Both the position numbers and the translations under genes were made by a program. From positions 1 through 64,000 of the forward strand of contig NZ_VLKP01000013.1 in NCBI RefSeq assembly GCF_007830115.1: a DNA stretch of 64,000 nucleotides, in the 5' to 3' direction. The notes below the pieces were generated by a model. That model searched no databases and was not told the origin of the DNA. It saw only the letters and a program-made list of their open reading frames with translations. This stretch comes from Aerolutibacter ruishenii. GTDB lineage: Bacteria > Pseudomonadota > Gammaproteobacteria > Xanthomonadales > Xanthomonadaceae. The stretch's first letter is position 1; every line of letters starts with the position of its first letter. This document shows, in pieces, positions 41,485-52,459 of this stretch.

Positions 41485-41895
41485 GTGACTTCAGCACTCG
41501 CCACTGCCAGCGACACCGTCCGCCTCGACCTGTGGTTGTGGGCGGCGCGCTTCTACAAGACCCGAGCGTTGGCCAAGCACGCCATCGAGACCGGCAAGGT
41601 CGAAGTCGGTGGGCAACGCGCCAAGGCCTCGCGATCGGTGCGCATCGGCGACGCCTTGAAGGTCGGCCGTGGCGAGGAGGTATTCCTGGTGGAGGTGCGG
41701 GGGCTCAGCGACAACCGAGGCCCGGCCAACGTTGCCCAGCAACTGTACCTGGAGAGTGAGGCCTCGCGGCTGCAGCGTGAACAGACACGCGCGCTTCGCA
41801 TGGCCGAACGCAACGGCTATCGGGCACCCGAAACCAAGCCGGACAAGCGCGCCCGTCGCCTGATCCGTGCGTTGGGCGACATCGACGCGATGTGA
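41485..41895 (+). CDS. hslR: Heat shock protein 15 (S4-domain RNA-binding, HslR)
   Basis: A 136-residue S4-domain protein with VRLDLWLWAARFYKTRALA near residue 12 and KVEVGGQRAKASR, as in Hsp15, which binds free 50S subunits carrying a stalled nascent chain. The C-terminal 35 residues are basic (KPDKRARRLIRAL). It begins with GTG; no ATG in frame gives the S4 domain. No strong ribosome site is visible before it. Confidence 0.9.
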   Translation: MTSALATASDTVRLDLWLWAARFYKTRALAKHAIETGKVEVGGQRAKASRSVRIGDALKVGRGEEVFLVEVRGLSDNRGPANVAQQLYLESEASRLQREQTRALRMAERNGYRAPETKPDKRARRLIRALGDIDAM

Positions 41896-41940
41896 CCAGC
41901 GGGCGCGGCGGGCAGAGGGTCCGCCGGCCCGCCGCTAGCG

Positions 41941-42549
41941 TCAGCGCTTGCCGCCCAGCATCCCGCCGCCGAGCTTGAGCAGGTCGCCCAGGCCCAGTTG
42001 CCCGTCGCCATCCTGATCGAGCACCGCGCCCAGCAGGCCGCCGCCCACGCCGCCCTGCTGACGGATCTGCTGCTGTTCCTGGCCGAGGATGTCGCCCAGC
42101 CCCTGCGGCGTGCTCGCTGCCGCCTGGCCCTGCCCGAACATGCGCTTGCCCAGGTAGGCCATGACGATGGGGGCCAGCACCTTCAGCAGCATGTTGGCCT
42201 GGTCGCCCTGCAGCCCGGTGGCGGCGCCCAGGCCTTGAGTTGCACCTTGCTGACGCGCACCGAAGATGTGGCCCAGGATCTGCTCACCCTGTCCGCCACC
42301 ACCCAGCACGCTTCCCAGCAGGCCGCCCAGGTCGCCCGGGGTGGCATGGTCGCGTTGCAATGCGCCAAACAACGATTCCGCCCCCGCCGGCTGGCTGGCG
42401 TTCTTGCCCAAGGCCCCCATCAGCAGCGGCAGCGCGGCCGCGACGGCACCGGACGCCTGCTCCCGGGGCAGCCCCAGTTGTTGGCTGATCTGCTGCAGAG
42501 GCTGGCCCTGCAGTTGCGACAGCAGGTCATTGGCAAGGGATGCGGACAT
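41941..42549 (-). CDS. DUF937 (YidB-like) protein with a calcium-binding motif
   Basis: A 202-residue glycine/glutamine-rich protein of the DUF937/YidB family (LLSQLQGQPLQQISQQLGL at the start, then helical repeats with LGSVLGGGG). Near its end DQDGDGQLGLGDL is an EF-hand/dockerin-like calcium loop, with D-x-D-x-D-G. No signal peptide. Function unknown. Convergent with hslR. Confidence 0.85.
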   Translation of the reverse strand: MSASLANDLLSQLQGQPLQQISQQLGLPREQASGAVAAALPLLMGALGKNASQPAGAESLFGALQRDHATPGDLGGLLGSVLGGGGQGEQILGHIFGARQQGATQGLGAATGLQGDQANMLLKVLAPIVMAYLGKRMFGQGQAAASTPQGLGDILGQEQQQIRQQGGVGGGLLGAVLDQDGDGQLGLGDLLKLGGGMLGGKR

Positions 42550-42709
42550 TGTCGTCTTCCATGGGTGAGAGTGACCCAAGCCTAGCGTGGGTCCGTTGAC
42601 CGGCATGTGATGGGCGCCCGTTCAGGCCATGGCCGGCCGGATGACAGTTTGGCGTCGCTGTAATCAGGGTTGTCAGGGATGCCAGGCGCAGAAGGTCGAG
42701 GATGCCCTC

Positions 42710-43696
42710 ATGCCGGATTGCGGTCCGCTAGGTACGTTGCAGCAGATGGCTGGCGGCTACTGCGTGAGCCGATGCCTGCACGCGGTCGTTGAACTGGGCG
42801 TGGCGGACGCCATCGGGGAGCAGCCTGTCGATACAGGCACGTTGGCCGAGGCGGTGGGCGCCAACCGCGATGCCCTGGGTCGCGTCCTGCGGCTGTTGGC
42901 CGCACACGGCGTATTCGCGCTGGACCATGGGCGGTATTCCCATACCCCGGCTTCGCGCCAGTTGCGCGAGGACCATCCGCAGTCGATGCGTGCGCTCGTG
43001 CGCATGTTCGGACTGCCGCTGTTCTGGGACGCCTACGGCGTCTTCGGTCATTCAGTACGTACAGGACGGCCTTCCATCGAGTTGCTGCAGCCCGATGGCC
43101 TGTGGAACTGGTTTGCACGCAACCCGGAAGCGGCGGGAATCTTCGACGCCGCCATGGTCGCCAAGGCAAGCGGCCAAGTGGATGCCGTGCTGGCCGCCTA
43201 CGACTTCAACCGGTTCGGGCTGGTAGGCGACATCGGCGGTGGGCGCGGGCACCTGCTCAGGGCGGTGCTGGAGGCATGCCCCGGGGCAAAGGGCATCCTG
43301 TTCGACCTGCCGCACGTCATTGCGGGCGTCGCGCCGGCGTCGCGGATGGAATGCAGGAGTGGCGACTTCTTCGTGGATGCACTGCCCAGTTGCGATGCCT
43401 ACCTGTTGATGGAGGTGCTACACGACTGGGATGACGACCATGCGCTGGTCCTGCTCAAGGCCATCCGACGTGGTGCACCGCCCGGTGCGACACTGCTGTT
43501 GATCGAGGCGTTGATTCCGACAGAGCCCGGACCGGACTTCGCACACATGCTCGACATCCACATGCTGACTCTGGTCGGTGGTCGGCAACGCACGTCTGAC
43601 GACTACGCTTACCTGCTGCGCAATGCCGGCTTTGGCCAATCACGCACGCTGGACACTGGCGGCGGGGTGTCGATCATGGAGGCGATCGCGTGTTGA
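42710..43696 (+). CDS. O-methyltransferase with dimerisation domain
   Basis: A 328-residue SAM-dependent methyltransferase of the hydroxyindole/phenolic O-methyltransferase type. Residues 1-100 form the winged-helix dimerisation domain (ELGVADAIGE, VLRLLAAHGVF); the SAM motif is VGDIGGGRGHLL near 173, and MEVLHDWDDDHA near 240 carries the catalytic His. The ATG at 42710 is preferred because it precedes the dimer domain and has a GAGG box. Usual substrates are small aromatic or quinone secondary metabolites; the target here is unknown and no biosynthetic partner is adjacent. Confidence 0.9.
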   Translation: MPDCGPLGTLQQMAGGYCVSRCLHAVVELGVADAIGEQPVDTGTLAEAVGANRDALGRVLRLLAAHGVFALDHGRYSHTPASRQLREDHPQSMRALVRMFGLPLFWDAYGVFGHSVRTGRPSIELLQPDGLWNWFARNPEAAGIFDAAMVAKASGQVDAVLAAYDFNRFGLVGDIGGGRGHLLRAVLEACPGAKGILFDLPHVIAGVAPASRMECRSGDFFVDALPSCDAYLLMEVLHDWDDDHALVLLKAIRRGAPPGATLLLIEALIPTEPGPDFAHMLDIHMLTLVGGRQRTSDDYAYLLRNAGFGQSRTLDTGGGVSIMEAIAC

Positions 43697-43742
43697 GTGG
43701 CGTTGCACCGCATGAGCCGAGGTGCATCCAGGTTGGACCAGG

Positions 43743-43775
43743 CTCCCGTGCCCCCACAAGGACAGGGCACGGGAG
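43743..43775. terminator. Hairpin between methyltransferase and catalase
   Basis: CTCCCGTGCCC and GGGCACGGGAG form an 11-bp perfect stem with an 11-nt loop, between two convergent genes. No T tract on either side. Confidence 0.55.
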
Positions 43776-43785
43776 TCGCCAAGCC

Positions 43786-45303
43786 TTACCGCTCCTCGCC
43801 CAGGCTGTTGGGCGAGGTGGTGCCGGCAAAGGCGCCCAGCTTGCGTAGCGCCGCATCCACGCCCGCGCCATAGGCCGGGTCGGCCTTGGTGCAGTTGTCC
43901 ACGTGGCGCTGCTTGATGAAGTCCGGTGCGTCGCCCATGGCGCGGGCGGTGTTGTCGAACAGCACTTGCTGCTGCGCCGGGGTCATCAACCGGAACAGGT
44001 CCCCGGGCTGCTTGTAGTAGTTGGCATCGTCGTCGCGGTAGTTCCACCAGTCCGCATCGCCGTTGATCTGCAACGGCGGCTCGCGGTACTGCGGTTGCTC
44101 CTGCCACTGCTGGAAACTGTTGGGCTCGTAGTGCGGCAGGCGGCCGTAGTTGCCATCCACGCGGCCGGCGCCGTCGCGGTGGTTGCTATGCACCGGGCAG
44201 CGCGCGGCGTTGACCGGGATCTGGTGGTAGTTCACGCCCAGGCGGTAGCGCTGCGCATCGGCGTAGTTGAACAAGCGGGATTGCAGCATCTTGTCCGGCG
44301 ATACGCCAATGCCGGGCACCAGGTTGCTGGGTGCGAACGCACTCTGCTCGACATCGGCGAAGAAGTTCTCCGGATTGCGGTTGAGCTCGAACTCACCGAC
44401 CTCGATGAGCGGGTAGTCGCCCTTCGGCCACACCTTGGTCAGGTCGAACGGGTGGTAGGGCACCCGCTCCGCCTCGGCCTCGGGCATGACCTGGATGTAC
44501 ATCTTCCACTTGGGGAACTCGCCGCGCTCGATGGCGTCGAACAGGTCGCGCTGGTGGCTCTCGCGGTCGTTGCCGATGATCCCGGCGGCCTCGGCGTCGG
44601 TCAGGTTCTTGATGCCCTGCTGGGTGCGGAAGTGGAACTTGACCCAGTAGCGCTCGCCCTTCTCGTTCCAGAAGCTGTAGGTATGCGAACCGAAGCCGTG
44701 CATGTGCCGGTAGCTGGCCGGAATGCCGCGGTCGCTCATCACGATGGTGACCTGGTGCAGTGCCTCGGGCAGCAGCGTCCACCAGTCCCAGTTGTTGGTG
44801 GCCGAGCGCAGGTTGGTGCGCGGGTCGCGCTTGACCGCCTTGTTGAGGTCAGGGAACTTGCGCGGGTCGCGGATGAAGAACACGGGGGTGTTGTTGCCCA
44901 CCATGTCCCAGTTGCCTTCCTCGGTGTAGAACTTCAGCGCGAAGCCGCGGATGTCGCGTTCGGCATCGGCCGCGCCGCGCTCGCCGGCCACGGTGGTGAA
45001 ACGGGCGAACATCTCGGTCTTCTTGCCTGCCTTGGAGAAGATCGCGGCGCGCGTGTACCTGGTGATGTCATGGGTGACGGTGAAGGTGCCAAAGGCACCC
45101 GAGCCCTTGGCGTGCATGCGCCGCTCGGGGATGACTTCGCGCACGAAGTTGCCGAGCTTCTCGTGCAGCCACACGTCCTGCGCCAGGAGCGGGCCGCGCG
45201 GGCCGGCGGTGAGGCTGTTCTGGTTGTCCGGCACTGGAGCGCCGAATTGCGTGGTGAGGTGGGTGACCGGACACTTCTTGCCGTTGTCGGAAGGCTTGTT
45301 CAT
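43786..45303 (-). CDS. katA: Monofunctional heme catalase
   Basis: A 505-residue clade-3-size catalase. The distal His is in [13 protein letters not shown] near residue 61, the Asn in the [13 protein letters not shown] segment near 133, and the proximal Tyr in [14 protein letters not shown] near 340. Start at 45303 ([18 protein letters not shown]) has AGGAG before it. An OxyR-type box about 85 bp upstream suggests induction by peroxide. It lies after mutS on the same strand but with its own promoter region. Confidence 0.96.
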   Translation of the reverse strand: MNKPSDNGKKCPVTHLTTQFGAPVPDNQNSLTAGPRGPLLAQDVWLHEKLGNFVREVIPERRMHAKGSGAFGTFTVTHDITRYTRAAIFSKAGKKTEMFARFTTVAGERGAADAERDIRGFALKFYTEEGNWDMVGNNTPVFFIRDPRKFPDLNKAVKRDPRTNLRSATNNWDWWTLLPEALHQVTIVMSDRGIPASYRHMHGFGSHTYSFWNEKGERYWVKFHFRTQQGIKNLTDAEAAGIIGNDRESHQRDLFDAIERGEFPKWKMYIQVMPEAEAERVPYHPFDLTKVWPKGDYPLIEVGEFELNRNPENFFADVEQSAFAPSNLVPGIGVSPDKMLQSRLFNYADAQRYRLGVNYHQIPVNAARCPVHSNHRDGAGRVDGNYGRLPHYEPNSFQQWQEQPQYREPPLQINGDADWWNYRDDDANYYKQPGDLFRLMTPAQQQVLFDNTARAMGDAPDFIKQRHVDNCTKADPAYGAGVDAALRKLGAFAGTTSPNSLGEER

Positions 45304-45387
45304 GGCGACTCCTGTCGTTGGCGGGGAGGAGCTTTGACGATAGACGCGACGAAGCCGCAAAGGAAGTTGAACTTTGCAAACAGGTTG

Positions 45388-45402
45388 ATAGGTTCAAGCT
45401 AT
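45388..45402 (-). promoter_or_regulatory. OxyR-type half-site of katA
   Basis: ATAG-GTTCAAG-CTAT matches the OxyR motif ATAGnTnnnAnCTAT at every fixed position. It is palindromic, about 85 bp before the katA start. A second half-site at 7-bp spacing is poorly conserved on either side. Confidence 0.7.
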
Positions 45403-45464
45403 CGAATGGTGCGCGGCGACGCTGTCTGTCCATTGGAACGCGGACTCAAGCGCAGGCAGGCAAT

Positions 45465-45493
45465 CCCCCGGACTTGTACTGCAAAGCCGGGGG
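45465..45493 (-). terminator. Hairpin after mutS
   Basis: CCCCCGG and CCGGGGG form a 7-bp stem with a 15-nt loop, about 45 bp past the mutS stop. Possible end of the mutS transcript before the catalase promoter. Confidence 0.45.
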
Positions 45494-45537
45494 TCTTGTG
45501 ACAGGCGAACGGACGGGGAAGCAGGCGTGCCTGGCGT

Positions 45538-48132
45538 TCAGCCAAGCGCCTTGAGCCGATACAGCGCTTCCAGCGCCTGTTTGGGAGTCAGTTCGTCCGG
45601 GTCGATGGATGCCAATGCATCCAACGCGGCGGAGCTTGGCGCAAACAGGCCGAACTGCTGCGGCTGGTCCAGCGCCGGAGCGGCCATCGACGGCTGCGGC
45701 GCGTCACGGCTCTGTCGCTCCAGCTCCGCCAGCCGGCCGCGCGCCTGTTTCACCACGGCCTTCGGCAGGCCGGCCAGGGCCGCCACCTGCAGTCCAAAGC
45801 TGCGGTCGGCGGGGCCGTCCTTCACCGCGTGCATGAACACCAGTTGCTCGCCGTGTTCCACCGCGTCCAGGTGCACGTTGGCGATGCCGCTGCCAGGTTC
45901 GGCCAGCGTGGTCAGCTCGAAATAGTGCGTGGCGAACAGGGTGAAGGCGCGGTTGGCCTGCGCGAGGTGGCGGGCGCAGGCTTCCGCCAGGGCGAGGCCA
46001 TCGTAGGTGGAGGTGCCGCGGCCGATCTCGTCCATCAACACCAGCGACTGGTCGGTGGCGTGGTGCAGGATATAGCTGGTCTCGCTCATCTCCACCATGA
46101 AGGTGGATTGGCCGCGGGCGAGATCGTCGCCAGCGCCGATGCGGGTCAGGATGCGGTCGATGGGGCCCATTTCCGCGCGTGTGGCCGGCACGAAGCTGCC
46201 GATGTGCGCCAGCAACACGATCAGCGCGTTCTGCCGCATATAGGTGCTCTTGCCGCCCATGTTGGGGCCGGTGATGACCAGCATGCGGCGGCGGCCGTGC
46301 GCTTCGGTGTCTCCCAGTACCAGGTCGTTGGGCTCGAACGGGTCCTTGCGCACCGCTTCCACCACCGGGTGGCGGCCGCGTTCGATGCGCAGGCCGGGTT
46401 CGGCGCTGAGTTGCGGTTGTGACCAGTCCAGCGCCTGCGCGCGTTCGGCGAAGCAGGACAGCACGTCCAGTTCGGCCAGCGCCGCCGCGCAATGCTTGAG
46501 CGGCCCAAGACGCGCGTTGAGCGCATCGAGGATGCCTTCGTACAGCAGGCGCTCGCGCGCCAGCGAGCGTTCGCGCGCCGACAGCACCTTGTCTTCGAAC
46601 TGCTTCAGCTCTTCGGTGATGTAGCGCTCGGCGTTGGCCAGTGTCTGCCGGCGGGTGTAGTGGGTCGGCGCCTTCTCGGCCTGCGCCTTGCTGATCTCGA
46701 TGTAGTAGCCGTGGACGCGGTTGTAGCCCACCTTGAGCGTCGGAATGCCACTCGTTTCACGCTCGCGCACCTCCAGGTCCAACAGGAACTGGTCGGCATG
46801 GGTGGACAGGCGACGCAGCTCGTCCAGTTCATGGTCGTAGCCTTCGGCGAAGACGCCGCCGTCGCGGGCGAGCACCGGTGGCTGCGGCACGATGGCGCTG
46901 CGCAGCAGGTAGGCCTGCTCGTCGTGTTCGCCCAGTTCGGCCGCGAGGGCGGCCAGCAGTGGCGAGTCCAGCCGCGCCAGTTGCGCGCGCAGTGCCGGCA
47001 ACATCGCCAGTCCGTCGCGCAGGGTGGACAGGTCGCGCGGCCGCGCGCTGCGCAGTGCGACGCGCGAGAGGATGCGCTCGAGGTCGCCGATGGCGCGGAA
47101 CTCGTCGCGCAGGTCATCGCCGGCGCGCGCTTCCAGCAGCGTGGCCACGGCGTGGTGGCGCTGGCGCAGCAACCCCTGGTCGCGCAGCGGGCGATGCAGC
47201 CAGCGACGCAGCAGGCGGCCGCCCATCGGGGTGATGGTGCTGTCGAGCACGCCCAGCAGGGTGTGCTTGCTGTCGCCATCGATGCGGCTGTCCAGTTCCA
47301 GGTGGCGGCGGGTGGCGGCATTCATGGCGATGGCGCCATCGCCGGACTCCACCGCCATGGAGGTCAGGTGCGGCAGACGCTGCTTCTGGGTCTCCTCCAC
47401 GTAGCCCAGCAGTGCGGCGGCGGCGGCCACGGACAGCGGCTTGTCCTCCAGCCCGAAGCCGGTCAGGTCGTGCAGGTTGAAGAAGCGCAGCAGTTGGCGG
47501 CGACCGCTGTCGGCGTCGAACAGCCACGGCGGACGGCGTCGCATGCCCAGCCGGGTCTCGACGAAGGGCGGCCAGCCCTCCTCGTCGGCCACCAGTGTCT
47601 CGGCGGGCTCCAGTCGTGCCAACTCCGCTTCCAGCGCGTCCTCGGTGGCCACTTCGTTGACCAGGAAGCGGCCACCGGCAAGATCGGCCCAGGCCAGGCC
47701 GTAGCCCGTCTTGCCGCGCGCAACGGCCATCAGCAGGGTGTCGCGACGCTCATTGAGCAGCGCCTCGTCGGTGACCGTGCCCGGGGTGACGATGCGCACC
47801 ACCTTGCGCTCGACGATGCCCTTGGCCAGAGCCGGATCGCCGATCTGCTCGCAGATGGCCACCGACTCGCCCAGTGCCACCAGCCGCGCCAGATACCCCT
47901 CGGCGGCGTGGTGCGGCACGCCCGCCATCGGGATCGGCTGTCCGGCGGAGCTGCCGCGCTGGGTCAGGGTGATGTCCAGCAGCCGCGCGGCCTTGCGGGC
48001 GTCGTCGTAGAACAGCTCGTAGAAGTCGCCCATCCGGAAGAACAGCAGCACGTCGGGGTGCTCGGACTTCGCCGCGAAGAACTGCTTCATCAACGGGGTG
48101 TGTTCGGGCGTCTTCTCGGCAATCTGGGTCAT
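45538..48132 (-). CDS. mutS: DNA mismatch repair protein MutS
   Basis: An 864-residue MutS that recognises mismatches. The mismatch-binding motif is [12 protein letters not shown] near residue 28 (Phe-x-Glu wedge), Walker [16 protein letters not shown] near 618, [14 protein letters not shown] near 695. Length is typical. The open frame extends to 48369 but the ATG at 48132 ([13 protein letters not shown]) starts just before the conserved N terminus. Divergent from the TonB receptor gene, 252 bp apart; no clear element was found there. Confidence 0.97.
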   Translation of the reverse strand: MTQIAEKTPEHTPLMKQFFAAKSEHPDVLLFFRMGDFYELFYDDARKAARLLDITLTQRGSSAGQPIPMAGVPHHAAEGYLARLVALGESVAICEQIGDPALAKGIVERKVVRIVTPGTVTDEALLNERRDTLLMAVARGKTGYGLAWADLAGGRFLVNEVATEDALEAELARLEPAETLVADEEGWPPFVETRLGMRRRPPWLFDADSGRRQLLRFFNLHDLTGFGLEDKPLSVAAAAALLGYVEETQKQRLPHLTSMAVESGDGAIAMNAATRRHLELDSRIDGDSKHTLLGVLDSTITPMGGRLLRRWLHRPLRDQGLLRQRHHAVATLLEARAGDDLRDEFRAIGDLERILSRVALRSARPRDLSTLRDGLAMLPALRAQLARLDSPLLAALAAELGEHDEQAYLLRSAIVPQPPVLARDGGVFAEGYDHELDELRRLSTHADQFLLDLEVRERETSGIPTLKVGYNRVHGYYIEISKAQAEKAPTHYTRRQTLANAERYITEELKQFEDKVLSARERSLARERLLYEGILDALNARLGPLKHCAAALAELDVLSCFAERAQALDWSQPQLSAEPGLRIERGRHPVVEAVRKDPFEPNDLVLGDTEAHGRRRMLVITGPNMGGKSTYMRQNALIVLLAHIGSFVPATRAEMGPIDRILTRIGAGDDLARGQSTFMVEMSETSYILHHATDQSLVLMDEIGRGTSTYDGLALAEACARHLAQANRAFTLFATHYFELTTLAEPGSGIANVHLDAVEHGEQLVFMHAVKDGPADRSFGLQVAALAGLPKAVVKQARGRLAELERQSRDAPQPSMAAPALDQPQQFGLFAPSSAALDALASIDPDELTPKQALEALYRLKALG

Positions 48133-48384
48133 TCGGTGGGCTGGTCGCTTAGCGGGGTCGTGGCGGGCGTACGTGCGCGCCGAGGGCCGATTGTAGCCAT
48201 TGCGAAGGGTGGGCCGGACAGCCGGATGCCTGCCGGTTGCTGCTTTGCAGCGTGTACTGGATCGGGGGCGTGCTAGCTTCGCCCCAAGTGGCCGGAATGC
48301 GGCTGTAACGGCGCGAATCCGGCTTTCAGGGGGACGGGCGGAAGGGGCGGGGGCCCCGGAGCCCAACATTCGGGGGGAGCCACA

Positions 48385-50949
48385 ATGGCATCACGCACGC
48401 TGCAACGTCATGGCCTGTCGCAGGCCGTCGCCACCATCCTGGTCCTGGCGTTCGCCGCGCCACTCGCCGCACAGCAGGCGCCCACCCAGCCACCGGAGGA
48501 GGAAAAGGCCACCACGCTGGCGGCGGTCACCGTGACCGCGCAGAAGCGCGAGGAGGCGATGCAGGACGTTCCCATCATGGTTACCGCCTTGCCGGAACAG
48601 CTGTTGCGCGATTCCGGCGTGCGCGACGTGAAGGACGTGCAACTGCTGGTGCCGGGCCTCACCGTGACCAGCACCCAGAGCGAAGTGCAGACCACCGCCC
48701 GGATTCGCGGCATCGGCACGGTGGGCGACAACGCCGGGCTGGAGTCGTCGGTGGGCGTGCTCATCGACGGGGTTTACCGCCCGCGCAACGGCGTGGGTTT
48801 CGGCGACCTGGGTGAACTGGAGCGCATCGAAGTGCTCAAGGGGCCGCAGGGCACGGTGTTTGGCAAGAACACCTCCGCCGGCGTGATCAACGTGATCACC
48901 CGCAAGCCCGACTACGAAACCTCCGCCGAAGGCGAGTTGACGTTTGGCAACTACGGTGCGGTGGGCGCGGCCGGCACGTTCAACAGCGCGCTGGGCGAAA
49001 GTGCGGCTTTCCGCGTGTACGGCGCCAAGCGCAAGCGCGATGGGTTCATCGATGTGCGCACCGGCGAAGGTCCGCGTCGCGAGACCGAGGACGGTGACCA
49101 GGACTTCCACACGCTGCGCGGCCAGTTGCTGCTGGAGCCCAGCGACCGCCTCGACATCCGCATCAGCGGCGACTTCACCAGCCGCGAGGAGAACTGCTGC
49201 GCCGGCCTGACCGTGGTGCGCGGCGCCACGGCCCGCATCATCGATGCGCTGGCCACCGACGAGGGCGTCGTGCCCGTGGCCGACCCCTTCGCCCGGGTGG
49301 CCTACAGCAACCGCAGCACCGAGCAGGACATCAAGGACAAGGGCGTGGCCGCCCACGTTGACTGGGTCACGCCGTGGTTTGGCGAGGCAACGCTGAGTTC
49401 GATCACCGCCTGGCGCGACTGGGGTGCGATCAACGGCCTTGACTACGATTACAGCAGTGCCGACATCCTCTATCGCAACGCAGAGAAGGATGAGTCGTTC
49501 ACCGGCTTCGAGACCTTCAGCCAGGAAATCCGCCTCACCGGCTCGACCGATCGCGTCGACTGGATGGTGGGGGCGTTCTATGCGGACGAGGACCTGACGC
49601 GCAACGAGACCTACCGCATCGGGCCCGACTACGAGCCCTACCTGTCCATCGCGCTGCTGTCGATGATCAACCCCGCGCTGGGCACGTCGCCCACCGCGCC
49701 GCTGTTCCTGTCGCAGGCCAGTGGGCGGCCGTTCGGCACGGCGTTCGCCGGTCTCGGGGCCGATGACCAGTACCGCCAGAATGCCACCAGCACCGCGTTG
49801 TTCACCAACAACACCTGGCACGCCACCGACGCGCTCGACCTGACGCTGGGCCTGCGTTACACGCGGGAAAAGAAGGAACTGCGTTCGGTGTACAGCAATC
49901 CCAATGGTGGCGTGGGGTGCGGGTCGATGCTGGCCAACCAGTCGCGCGTGGTCGCGGCACTGATGGCCCGTGGGCTGACACAGGCCCAGGCCATAGGGGC
50001 GACACCCACCGTGATCGGTTTCAGCTGCCTGCCGTGGACCAACCCGCTGCATAACGGCCGTTCGACCAACCAGGAGCGGGAGGAGAAGGAGTGGTCGGGC
50101 ACGCTCAAGGCGGCTTACCGCTGGAATGGGAACGTGATGGCCTACGTCTCGGCGGCGCGCGGGTACAAGGCCGGCGGCTTCAACCTTGACCGGGTGCAGT
50201 CGGCCACCGGACTTTCCATTGACGGTGCGGGCATTCGCCCGGTCAACGACACGTCTTTCGAGGGCGAATTCGTCGACAGCTACGAGCTGGGCGCCAAGAC
50301 CACGTGGCTGGGTGGCAACCTGCTGCTCAACGGCACGCTGTTCCACCAGACCTACGAGGACTTCCAGCTCAACAGCTTCCTCGGCACCAGCTTCGTGGTG
50401 CGTTCCATTCCCGAGGTCACCTCCAAGGGCCTGGACGCCGAGCTGATGTGGCAGGCCACCAAGGGGCTGCTGCTGCAGGGCGGCTTCACCTACGCGCGCA
50501 CGCGCTATGCCGACACGATTCCCGGGGTGGATTTCGTTGCGCCGACAGGAGCGCTGTACAAGCTGCCGGGTGCGCAGGTCAGCTTCGCACCGGACTGGTC
50601 GGGTTCGGTGGCCGTGACGTATGAGCACGGCTTCAGTGGCGGGCTGGTGGGGCGCTTCAACATTGGCGCCAAGTACATGTCCGACTACAACACCGGCTCG
50701 GACCTGGATGTGGAGAAGGCGCAGGACGCCTTCACGGTGGTCAACGCGCGCATCGGTATCGGCCGCAAGGACAACCGCTGGATGGTCGAGCTGTGGGCGC
50801 AGAACCTTTTTGACGAGGAATACGTCCAGGTGGGCTTCGACGCGCCGCTGCAGAACGTTTCGCCGCAACCGGGCAACCCGTTCAACTCGTACAACGCGTT
50901 CCTGGGTGCGCCGCGCACCTATGGCGTGACCTTCCGGGTGGCCTACTGA
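48385..50949 (+). CDS. TonB-dependent outer-membrane receptor
   Basis: An 854-residue receptor. Signal peptide to AAPLAAQQ, TonB box-like [14 protein letters not shown] near residue 45, plug domain ([14 protein letters not shown] to [18 protein letters not shown] near 170), then a 22-strand barrel ending in YGVTFRVAY with the C-terminal aromatic. It imports a scarce ligand using the proton motive force. The style ([19 protein letters not shown]) is common in receptors of unknown sugar or siderophore substrates. No regulator or transport operon adjoins it; GGGGGGAG ribosome site. Confidence 0.94.
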   Translation: MASRTLQRHGLSQAVATILVLAFAAPLAAQQAPTQPPEEEKATTLAAVTVTAQKREEAMQDVPIMVTALPEQLLRDSGVRDVKDVQLLVPGLTVTSTQSEVQTTARIRGIGTVGDNAGLESSVGVLIDGVYRPRNGVGFGDLGELERIEVLKGPQGTVFGKNTSAGVINVITRKPDYETSAEGELTFGNYGAVGAAGTFNSALGESAAFRVYGAKRKRDGFIDVRTGEGPRRETEDGDQDFHTLRGQLLLEPSDRLDIRISGDFTSREENCCAGLTVVRGATARIIDALATDEGVVPVADPFARVAYSNRSTEQDIKDKGVAAHVDWVTPWFGEATLSSITAWRDWGAINGLDYDYSSADILYRNAEKDESFTGFETFSQEIRLTGSTDRVDWMVGAFYADEDLTRNETYRIGPDYEPYLSIALLSMINPALGTSPTAPLFLSQASGRPFGTAFAGLGADDQYRQNATSTALFTNNTWHATDALDLTLGLRYTREKKELRSVYSNPNGGVGCGSMLANQSRVVAALMARGLTQAQAIGATPTVIGFSCLPWTNPLHNGRSTNQEREEKEWSGTLKAAYRWNGNVMAYVSAARGYKAGGFNLDRVQSATGLSIDGAGIRPVNDTSFEGEFVDSYELGAKTTWLGGNLLLNGTLFHQTYEDFQLNSFLGTSFVVRSIPEVTSKGLDAELMWQATKGLLLQGGFTYARTRYADTIPGVDFVAPTGALYKLPGAQVSFAPDWSGSVAVTYEHGFSGGLVGRFNIGAKYMSDYNTGSDLDVEKAQDAFTVVNARIGIGRKDNRWMVELWAQNLFDEEYVQVGFDAPLQNVSPQPGNPFNSYNAFLGAPRTYGVTFRVAY

Positions 50950-51079
50950 CCCACCGGGCCGGGGTCGGGCGCGTTCACCAGCCCACCCTGTCCAGACAAA
51001 GCGGCCGCGCGCCGGATTCCAGGCGCGTGGCCGCCAGTGCCGCTGTTGGCCATGGACGCCCAACCGGTATAGTCGCCGC

Positions 51080-51580
51080 ATGAACGTCGACGTCTCCGAT
51101 GCCGCGCTGTGCGCACTGGCCGACCAGGTGGGCCGCAACGCCCTGGCCAACCACCAGACCCTGGTCACCGCCGAAAGCTGCACCGGCGGGTGGATCGCCA
51201 AGACCCTGACCGATATTGCCGGCTCATCGTCATGGTTCGAGTGCGGCATGGCTGCGTACAGCTACGAAGCCAAGCAGGCTCTGCTTGGCGTGCGGCCACA
51301 GACCCTGGAAGAACACGGGGCCGTCAGCCGCGAGACGGTCATCGAAATGGTCTCGGGCGCACTGGTCCATTCCGGGGCCACGGTGGGCGTAGCGGTGACC
51401 GGTATCGCCGGACCGGGGGGCGGTACCGAGGACAAGCCGGTGGGCACTGTCTGGATTGCGTGGAAAAAGCGGGGCGGTTACCCCACGGCCGTGGTATTCC
51501 ACTTCGACGGCGACCGCGAGGCGGTGCGTCGGCAGACGGTGGCGGCCGCGCTGCATGGCCTGCTTGACCTGATGAACTGA
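51080..51580 (+). CDS. pncC: Nicotinamide-nucleotide amidase (CinA C-terminal type)
   Basis: A 166-residue PncC/CinA-C protein that deamidates NMN to recycle NAD. TAESCTGGWIAKTLTDIAGSS near residue 29 (split at Ser) and VTGIAGPGGGTEDKPVGTVWI near 110 hold the active-site Ser and Lys region. Only the CinA C-terminal domain is present. It precedes lexA-recA as in relatives. Confidence 0.94.
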   Translation: MNVDVSDAALCALADQVGRNALANHQTLVTAESCTGGWIAKTLTDIAGSSSWFECGMAAYSYEAKQALLGVRPQTLEEHGAVSRETVIEMVSGALVHSGATVGVAVTGIAGPGGGTEDKPVGTVWIAWKKRGGYPTAVVFHFDGDREAVRRQTVAAALHGLLDLMN

Positions 51581-51637
51581 GGCGACGGACCGCGTGGGGG
51601 ATGTCCGCGGGCAGGGAGGGCTTGCGGGGTCGTCCAG

Positions 51638-51656
51638 TTAGTAGTATTACTACTAA
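51638..51656 (+). promoter_or_regulatory. LexA (SOS) operator of lexA
   Basis: A 19-bp near-perfect palindrome with TTAGTAGTA at 51638-51646 and TACTACTAA at 51648-51656. It is the Xanthomonas-type LexA box (TTAG-N11-CTAA), not the CTG-N10-CAG of enterobacteria. It ends one base before the lexA ATG, leaving no room for a ribosome site. Confidence 0.92.
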
Positions 51657-51657
51657 C

Positions 51658-52350
51658 ATGCAGATCACCGACACCCAGCACGCCATCCTGGAACTGGTCG
51701 CCGCCCGCATCGCACGGGACGGGCTGCCGCCCTCGCAGACCGAGATCGCCGCGGCCATGGGCTTCAGCAGCGTCCGCGCGGCGCAATACCACCTTGAAGC
51801 CCTGGAGCAGGCCGGGGTCATCCGCAAGGTGCCGGGCAAGGCCCGTGGACTCCGGTTGACCGAGGCAGGCCTGGCAGCGCTGGGGCGCGCAGGGGATGGC
51901 GATGACGTCACGTCCGCCGATCTGCTGCCTCGCGGAGGGGTGGCTGCCAATGGTGCGCCTGACGATGCCCTTCGTTTGCCGGTGCTGGGGCAGGTCGCGG
52001 CGGGCCGTCCCATCGGCGCCGATATCGGGTCCGATGACTACGTCCTGCTGGACCGTGTCTTCTTCTCGCCGGCACCTGACTACCTGCTCAAGGTGAAGGG
52101 CGATTCGATGATTGACGAAGGCATCTTCGACGGTGATCTGATTGGCGTGCACCGTACCCCGGACGCCCGCTCCGGGCAGATCGTGGTGGCCCGTGTCGAC
52201 AACGAGATCACCGTGAAGCTGCTGAAGATCGGTCGTGATCGAATCCGCCTGCTGCCCCGCAATCCCGACTACGAACCCATCGAGGTGTCGCCCGACCAGG
52301 ACTTCGCCATCGAGGGTCTGTATTGCGGCCTGGTGAGGCCCAACCGGTGA
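51658..52350 (+). CDS. lexA: LexA repressor
   Basis: A 230-residue SOS repressor. Winged helix (SQTEIAAAMGFSSVRAAQYHL near residue 24), cleavage site AAGRP near 117 (Ala-Gly), catalytic Ser in VKGDSMIDEG near 146 and Lys in EITVKLLK near 184. First gene of lexA-recA-recX. It is slightly longer than E. coli LexA because of an insert around residues 75-100. Start is the ATG that abuts the operator; an ATG at 51601 would add 19 residues encoded across the operator and is less likely. Confidence 0.97.
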   Translation: MQITDTQHAILELVAARIARDGLPPSQTEIAAAMGFSSVRAAQYHLEALEQAGVIRKVPGKARGLRLTEAGLAALGRAGDGDDVTSADLLPRGGVAANGAPDDALRLPVLGQVAAGRPIGADIGSDDYVLLDRVFFSPAPDYLLKVKGDSMIDEGIFDGDLIGVHRTPDARSGQIVVARVDNEITVKLLKIGRDRIRLLPRNPDYEPIEVSPDQDFAIEGLYCGLVRPNR

Positions 52351-52459
52351 GGGTGCCGTCGCGCCGTCGGCTTTTCCTATGTCGCGCGGCGGTTCGTTCC
52401 TACACAGCGGCGCGGCCTGGCCCGCTGCCACGCTCCCCGCGACGCCCCTAATGTTTCTC

